Below are positions 57,666 through 64,000 of a DNA stretch of 64,000 nucleotides, in pieces. Origin of the DNA: Kitagawia praeruptora (lineage: Eukaryota > Streptophyta > Magnoliopsida > Apiales > Apiaceae); assembly GCA_037693485.1 (NCBI GenBank), contig CM075354.1, positions 58,699,501-58,763,500 of the forward strand, read 5' to 3'. The notes under the pieces are model-generated. The model was not told where the DNA came from. It saw only the letters and a program-made list of their open reading frames with translations, and searched no databases. Position 1 is the first letter of the stretch. Each line of letters starts with the position of its first letter. Position numbers and translations under genes: made by a program.

Positions 57666-58660
57666 TATAAGGTAGTATATATAATAAACGTAAGGGGGAA
57701 TTTATCCAATTTTTTGTTATAGGGTTGTCGATTGAAATAATACGGACCGTTAGATCTTAAAATAGATAGACGTGAACCACTATATATGATATTAAAAAAA
57801 TTATTTAATTGATATGATTATATTCAAATACTAAAATATAAATGTAATAATCCAAACCAAATATAAGCAGGTCCTCTAAATTGAATACAATTAGTTCTAA
57901 TATTAGAAAATAATTTTATTTGATTGATAGTAGGATTATATTCAAATACGAAAAAATAATATAAATAATTTAAAAACATATATAAGTAGATTTCTAAATT
58001 GAATAGAATTCAACATAAAAATCCGTAACTTTCTTCTTCTTCTTTTTTTTTTTCAATTTTTGAGTAGTTTGAGTTGGATAATAATTGTTAAGCTATTACT
58101 AAATTAAAGATGATTTCTTGAGTTTTGCGTGACCTGTAAAATCGTCTAAATTTGATTTTTAGAACTTAAGATAGAGTAAAAATAGTAATTTGATCGTGTG
58201 AAATCTAAGAAATAATATATGTATATATATATATATATATATTTATATTTTATAACCTAATTTGATTATTTTTTCTAAATCTTTTAAATTTAAGTTATTT
58301 ATTTTTTCAATAAAATTTTAAATTTATCTGATAAAAATCAAATTTAATATAAATAAATCTTAATAAATATAAATATTACGAATTTTGCTTGATATTATAG
58401 TTTATATAATTATAAATATTAAAAAGAAATCGTACATTGCATAAATTATAAGCTAATTTAGATTAAAGCAAATACAAAATTAAATTTTAATTTTATTCTG
58501 AACTCTAGCAACATATAATGTGAAAGAAATTTTGTTGCTACAAGTACAACTATTGCAATATTCTTGATTTTAGATTAAAAACTATAATTTAATAAGATCC
58601 CATCTCATCCCATCCCACTTGTTTGTTTGAAACTTTTAAAAGAAGGGTTTTGTGCCTTAC
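57666..58660. other. AT-rich intergenic DNA with a (TA)n microsatellite
   Basis: No gene recognised. A (TA)n run lies at about 58217-58242. Confidence 0.6.
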
Positions 58661-58670
58661 AATCGATTGT

Positions 58671-58921
58671 CAGGGATCATTTATCTAACAATTGATTTTC
58701 CAACCGTTAGATCAAGGATCTAATGGCTAAGATTAAAGAAAAATTGTTATCCGTTATAATTTTCCGCGGATATGACAGAATCTATCCGCGGAAAATTATA
58801 GCGGATAGTCAATCAATCTATCCGCGAAAAATTATAACGAATAGGTAAATTTTTTTTTAATCCCAACCGATGGATCAAAGATCTAACGACTGGGAAATCA
58901 ATTGTTACATAACTAGTCCCT
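58671..58921. mobile_element. Hairpin MITE just upstream of the transporter gene
   Basis: The left arm (CAGGGATCATTTATCTAACA, then ATTGATTTTCCAACC) pairs with the right arm (complement GAGGGACTAGTTATGTAACA, then ATTGATTTCCCAGTC). The inner parts carry three TATCCGCGGAAAATTATA-type words, two of them facing each other. The right end is about 100 bp from the likely TATA box of the transporter gene. Confidence 0.75.
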
Positions 58922-59022
58922 CGCCAACACCCATAAAAGAAAAAGGAATAAATGAGGAATCAAGGCTAGCCCACCAATTAATTCTAAAAGAGAACCAACT
59001 TGCAGCCCACAAATTAATACCT

Positions 59023-59029
59023 TATAAAT
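59023..59029 (+). promoter_or_regulatory. Probable TATA box of the transporter gene
   Basis: TATAAAT, 91 bases before the ATG at 59120, in a pyrimidine-rich setting with CCTTTTAAACC and CTTCCCTCCCTTC between it and the start codon. Position and sequence fit a plant core promoter with a leader of about 60 bases. This is inferred from sequence alone. Confidence 0.6.
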
Positions 59030-59119
59030 TCCCTTACAAATCCTACCTTTTAAACCATAAACACTTCCCTCCCTTCTAAAGTCTAACAAAACCACCAAAA
59101 CACATTTCTTGATTTTCTG

Positions 59120-62100
59120 ATGGGTTTCAAATATTCTCCGGCAACTCCCGCCGGCAAATGGCTAGGCTTTGTTACTGCAATTTGGGTTCAAGCAATCTCA
59201 GGCAACAACTACACATTTTCTAACTACTCTGATGCACTTAAGTCTCTCATGTCATTAACTCAGCTGCAGCTAAATAATCTTTCTGTGGCTAAAGATGTTG
59301 GAAAAGCGTTTGGCATACTCGCCGGACTTGGCTCCGACCGGTTGTCACCGCCAGTGTTGCTTCTCATTGGTTCTGTTATGGGGTTTGTTGGGTATGGTGT
59401 TCAATGGCTTGTCATTAGTGGTCATATTCAGCCTCTTCCTTATTGGGCGGTATGTTTAACTTAATCTCTTTCTTGGATTACCCGTTTCTTGCAATTATAT
59501 ATACGAGTCTCGGTTCCTAGCAATCGTATGCCTTACGGTCGTAAAATGATATGTTACGTAATTAGTCCATAAAATACGATTGACAGGGATCATGACCCTT
59601 TTTATATTTGAATGTGTGTATGCGTATATTATAGTTTTTGATTTATTCATCCCCATATTTCACTCTCATATGGTGGGTTTAAAGGAAATTTTTGATTGTG
59701 TCATCCCCATGCTTCTTGATAATGTTACAGTTTTTTTAAAGATAAGGGACTAGGTAGATTATGTCAGCCCTTACTTCTTGATAACGTTTCAGTTTTTTGT
59801 GAGATAAGAGACTTTGTACGCATGCCAGTATTTTTCATGTACAGTACAAACTAATTGTCAAAATATTTTTTTGTCTTTAGCGAATCATGTTTGTATAATT
59901 ACGTCTTATAATTTTCTATTCAAGTTCGAATTCTAGAATGAATTGAACTGCATAAATTCTGAATTTTCTACATGTACTTGTTGAATCTTGCATGGGTATA
60001 ATGTGTAGATTGTTAAGATGGATTGTAATATAACTTGATTTTGATATTTAATAAAGTGTATTGTATAGTTAAGTTACAGAATTTTTGTCACATGAGTCTT
60101 GATGCATAACATTCTATAGATTATATGCTAGATCTTTATAGTGAAAGCATTTTCGCTGTCTCGTGTTTACTGATATTTATACTTGATTGCAGATGTGTGT
60201 ATTTCTGTGTATGGGAGGAAACAGCACAACATGGATGAACACTGCTGTTCTGGTTACATGTATTCGGAATTTTAGGAAAACTAGGGGTCCAGTTACCGGA
60301 ATTCTTAAAGGTTTTGTTGGATTAAGTACTGCTATATTCACAGATCTTTGTTCTGCATTATTTTCAGATGATCCTGCAACTTTTGTTCTAATGCTAGCAG
60401 TCATTCCTTTCGCTGTTTGCTTGACTGCCATTCTGTTCCTTCGTGAAATTCCACCATCTTCCTCTTCGAAAGAAGATAAACAGGAAGTTAAATTCTTTGG
60501 GATTTTCAATGTTGTTGCTGTAATAATAGCTCTTTATCTGCTAGCATTTGATGTTAGTGGACCACATGGCCGCATCTTATCTCAAGCATTTGCTACCATA
60601 CTTCTTATTCTTTTAGCTTTCCCGTTATGTGTCCCTGTGTACCTCATGTTACAAAATTCAATCCGGTCTAAAGATTTAACAATTTCGGATACTGAAAGTA
60701 GCGTAGTTGAGCCACTTTTAGTGCAAGAAAATCAGCCAGAGGCAGAAGAGAAAAGGTCGGAGACAACTGGTGCAGAGGTAGTGGTGGAGGAGGAGCTTGA
60801 GAAAAGGCAGCCAGTGATTGGAGAAGAACACACAATAATGGAGGCCTTAAAGACTATTGATTTCTGGATTATGTTTTTCTCATTTCTTTGTGGAGTAGGG
60901 ACTGGCTTGGCCGTGATAAATAACATGGGACAAATGGGATTGGCTCTGGGATACACTGATGTCTCAATGTTTGTTTCACTGACTAGCATTTGGGGATTTT
61001 TCGGGCGGATTCTTTCCGGTTCAGTTTCGGAGTACTTCATCAGGTAAGTTAACTACATTTCCAAGGTTTTTTCTTTAGAAGTTGCTGAAAGTTACCTTAA
61101 CATGACTTTAAATCAACAACCATACAATAGTATGAACTACTATTATTATTATAATTACTTTATACGTTTACCATCTACACAACATGATGCATGCAGCAAT
61201 AGACTTAGACTTCGATAAAATCTTCGTAGTTGGTTTCGACAAACTTTTTCTTAGCAGGCAAGCAATTTGATTTTGTCTAATCTGTTGAATTTGTAACTTA
61301 GCGAGGAACTTTCTAAAAAGGTGCTTATACCACTTGGGAAACAAAGTGTGTTTCGAATTTTGTTTCTAGAAAAAAGGTGTTGTAAAACAAAGGTCGATGG
61401 CCGACTCTCCATGATATTTTCTCTAAAATTAAACATAGGCAAAAGATGCCCTTTCTATAGCCATCCATGGATGTTTGTGTCGGTTAGAGGAACAAAAATA
61501 TACCACAGAACATAATAGTCTTTCTATTGGACTTTGTACATGGGAGGTCAATGATGTGGGCAAGCTTCATCCACTTGATGCCTTGATGGAGATAAGGGAG
61601 AAGGGGCCACCCCCAACTTGTTATTCTTAATTTCATCGTTCTTTTCTTTAACCTACTTTTCAAATCTTTGGAGATTTTTTTGCATACATTACAAACTAGT
61701 AGGTAGAATCACCTAATTAAAAATCTTTGGAGTAATATATTAGTTTCTTTAAAAGTTGGTTAAGTTCTTTGACCATAGATTAATATGCTGAAATAGTTCA
61801 TGTAGTTTATGGTTATACAAGTGAATGTTGCCTTTAGTTCCGGTCCTTTTCATTTGATCTATGAGCCATGTGCAAGGGGCTCACTACTATACATTTCTCT
61901 ACTGAATTGTTTGCAAATATGGACCAGAGGCTCACTGATCTGGCCTACAAATAAGTGGCATTTAAGTAATGCCTGTGGCATATGATGCGGAAACAATCAG
62001 TGTAGTTAGATTATAATGTCATTTAGCTTTGTATTAATTGTCTTGACTAGTTCACTGATAGCAACCCACTGTTGGTTAACATTTACAGGAAAGCTGGAAC

Positions 62101-62557
62101 ACCAAGGCCTCTTTGGAATGCAGCTTCTCAAATTTTGATGTTTGTGGGATACATATTAATGGCTATGGCATTGCCTGGTTCTCTTTATGTTGGCTCAATT
62201 GTAGTAGGAGTATGTTATGGAGTCCGCCTTGCTATCACAGTTCCAACTGCTTCGGAATTGTTTGGTCTCAAGTACTATGGTCTGATTTACAATATCCTAA
62301 TCCTCAACCTTCCGCTTGGCTCTTTTCTGTTCTCTGGCCTGCTTGCTGGTTTCTTGTATGATTCACAGGCTACTCCCACCGCTGGAGGGGGAAACACATG
62401 CATTGGGGCTCACTGTTATAGGGTAGTGTTTATTGTCATGGCTATTACATGTGTTATTGGATTTGGTTTGGATGTTTTACTGACTTTCAGAACAAAAAGT
62501 GTGTATTCGAAGATTTATGCTAGCAAGAAGGGAAAGAAGTCAGTGACTTTATCTTAG
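59120..62557 (+). CDS. Nodulin-like / NFD4-type major facilitator superfamily transporter (three exons)
   Basis: Exons 59120-59449, 60193-61043 and 62089-62557, with GT-AG introns (GCG|GTATGT, GCAG|ATG, TCAG|GTAAG, ACAG|GAAA), join to 1650 bases, 549 codons. The Nodulin-like domain comes first: AISGNNYTFSNYSDALKS near residue 25, then RNFRKTRGPVTGILKGFVGL early in exon 2. A charged cytosolic loop (EENQ/EKRQ-rich, about residues 285-325) separates it from the C-terminal MFS half: VINNMGQMGLALGY, SIWGFFGRILSGS, PTASELFGLKYYG and HCYRVVFIVMAI. About 12 hydrophobic segments and the length fit a complete family member. Relatives include NUCLEAR FUSION DEFECTIVE 4 and sit in plasma membrane, vacuolar or organelle membranes; the substrate is unknown for most. 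The ATG is the first after the probable TATA box. No internal stop or shift is present. Confidence 0.95.
59510..59600. repeat. MITE remnant in intron 1 related to the promoter MITE
   Basis: GTTACGTAATTAGTCC and then CGATTGACAGGGATCATGAC resemble the right end (GTTACATAACTAGTCCC) and the left end region (CGATTGTCAGGGATCAT) of the element at 58671-58921, but joined in reversed order. It is probably a rearranged or abutting pair of fragments of the same family. Confidence 0.5.
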
Positions 62558-64000
62558 TTGCCGCGAGCATCCAGTCGTTCACAGTCTACATTCAAGCATT
62601 TGCGGGACTGATGGGAGATTTTTCCAGTGATGTCCTTCTTTTGCTTCATTAGCTGTTTAGTGGAGTAGTAATTGTTTGTTGTTCAACTGTTCATTGTTAT
62701 GAATTTGATGGATTTATTGTACTTCTATCTGTATTTGTACCATCTTTGTGTGAGCTTAATGTAAAAAATTCATTTTTTCCTATCTTTTCTGATCAATATG
62801 AAAACTGTCCATTATACCTCTGAACACACACGCACACACAGTGCTTGTGACTTGTGAGTGCATGCAGGCCAGTCTCTATGCGTCCAAGAACCTAAACAAG
62901 GGATAACTGCAGTGATATATAACATATAAGTGCGTAAACAAGTTTGAAACGATCAAACATCTGCAAGATACTTGAGATAACATAATACAAAAGTGTCTAC
63001 TGTACTGTCTATACAGCAAAAGGGGTCATGGGTGTACCACAAGAGCTCTGTGATTGCTTGTATTGGTTTTTCTTTCGAGTTGTGTTATAAATTTTCATAT
63101 GTAAAATACACCACAGTTCAAAGACGGAACTGAAGATTTTACAATGTCATAAAAGGGTAGAAATTATTAAATAGGACAGGACGATGCATTAGGAATGATT
63201 CTACTGCAGCAAATTAATAAAAAACGCAGATGAAAAAAATATCAATGTTTAAGTATAAAACGTTATTTTACCCATTTTGTTCTTTCATAGCATGAGACTA
63301 TTCGCAGAGCTATCTACATATCGGAACTTTGTTCCGATATGTAACAAATCCAATTTGAACTGCCTGAAATTTTCGTGAAACTATATCTTGTTTTTATTTA
63401 TTATTTTTGTATGTCAACTATCAATCATCTTCTAATGAATTTAATGGAACAATGTTGGTAGCTTGTGCTTGCCTCTGAATTACTGCAAAATGGTCCAAAT
63501 GGATCGACTTCATTCAGCTGGCAGGCAGTGATAATTTTCCGCCTTCAGTTTCATTTCAGAATCTTACAGGCAGCGTATCTACTGACTCTCCAGTTAGATT
63601 TTTGTTACTCTGTTTTTGAAACCTGGAAGTATCATCTTTTCTATCGTATCATGTGCACAAAACTTCGGGTAATGACTAATAAACAATGGACATGATCTAT
63701 AAATGATGACAACAACTCTGCACCAGGATTGTAACTCAATTGGTGATCATCAAGAGTTCACTCACCACAAAAAGATACTCCGTATAAAAATACAAGGTTG
63801 TTTTCAAATACAACTAGAGTTTCATTTCTGCTGGAGAGTATTTAACAACTAGATTCATGGATGCCTGATGGGTTAGAAATAGATTAAGTTAAGTGGAGCA
63901 GATTCAGCTATTTATAAAGCAATTATGTCCGCAGATTATGACACATTTACTTGTGCTGGGACTGATACTGCACAAACCAATTTTTTGTGTAAGGGCACAA
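62558..64000. other. 3' untranslated and intergenic DNA, no second gene recognised
   Basis: Immediately after the transporter stop lies a likely 3' UTR of about 230 bases (62558-62790) with AT-rich, polyadenylation-like sequence but no canonical AATAAA in it. An AC-rich microsatellite is at 62825-62842. From 62900 to the window end I see no supported gene, RNA or repeat; the open frame at 63465-63695 has no recognisable domain. Confidence 0.5.

Noticed and set aside
60732..61040. Minus-strand frame of 102 codons
   Set aside because: Antisense shadow of exon 2 of the transporter gene.
63465..63695. 76-codon + strand frame, considered as an exon of a second gene
   Set aside because: No convincing protein motif and no clear splice sites at the edges; only a chance frame can be claimed.

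Overview
This window is nuclear DNA from a flowering plant, most likely a eudicot. It is AT-rich, has canonical GT-AG introns, and is dominated by plant-type transposable elements: Ty1/copia Sireviruses, Tat/Athila-like Ty3/gypsy elements, CACTA transposons, several kinds of MITE and an Au-like SINE. The species cannot be named from the sequence. Only one host gene looks intact, a three-exon transporter gene at 59120-62557 (+) of the Nodulin-like/NFD4 major facilitator family.

Layout. 1-2585: 3' half of a decayed Ty1/copia element with its 3' LTR. 2818-7023: a complete non-autonomous CACTA transposon (22-bp perfect inverted ends, TAT target duplication) carrying, on the minus strand, three consecutive phase-matched exons that I read as captured from a host RING-finger/transmembrane (RNFT-type) E3 ligase gene. 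7024-14732: gene-free DNA full of small inverted-repeat elements (Mutator-like, hAT-like, two nested Tourist-like), one Au-like SINE and an interleaved double hairpin. 14733-32797: a full Sirevirus on the + strand (LTRs 733 and 728 bp, GTTTT duplication) with decayed gag-pol, a decayed antisense ORF and a long post-pol ORF of the kind called env-like. That ORF is split by a much younger gag-only gypsy element at 23226-29200 (1404-bp LTRs with one mismatch seen, GATAG duplication).

33019-56907: a second CACTA transposon (CACTA ends, ACA duplication) swollen to about 23.9 kb by other elements. Inside it lie a second Sirevirus family on the minus strand in an LTR-body-LTR-partial body arrangement (33455-49590), two solo LTRs of different families (34690-35897, duplication CCCAC; 50656-52196, duplication TCATG), a copia RT/RNase H fragment, a rearranged gypsy relic in which an RNase H fragment is fused in frame to gag, a block of about 175-bp tandem repeats, and a C-rich then CT-rich promoter-like stretch. 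56911-59119 is AT-rich intergenic DNA with a MITE just upstream of the transporter gene. 62558-64000 shows no further gene.

How it fits together. The retroelements are mutually nested, so insertion order can be read: the outer Sirevirus at 14733 (roughly 30 LTR differences) is older than the gypsy element inside it. The most unusual pattern is that each of the three Sirevirus-like LTR families is packed with its own short word: ATCCTGAT/ATCAGGAT in the 14733 element, ATCCGTTGA/TCAACGGAT in the 36655 element, and TGACAGYA/TRCTGTCA in the solo LTR at 34690. In the second family the same DNA word recurs in LTRs, in non-coding DNA and inside coding DNA in different reading frames, which suggests it matters as nucleic acid rather than as protein.
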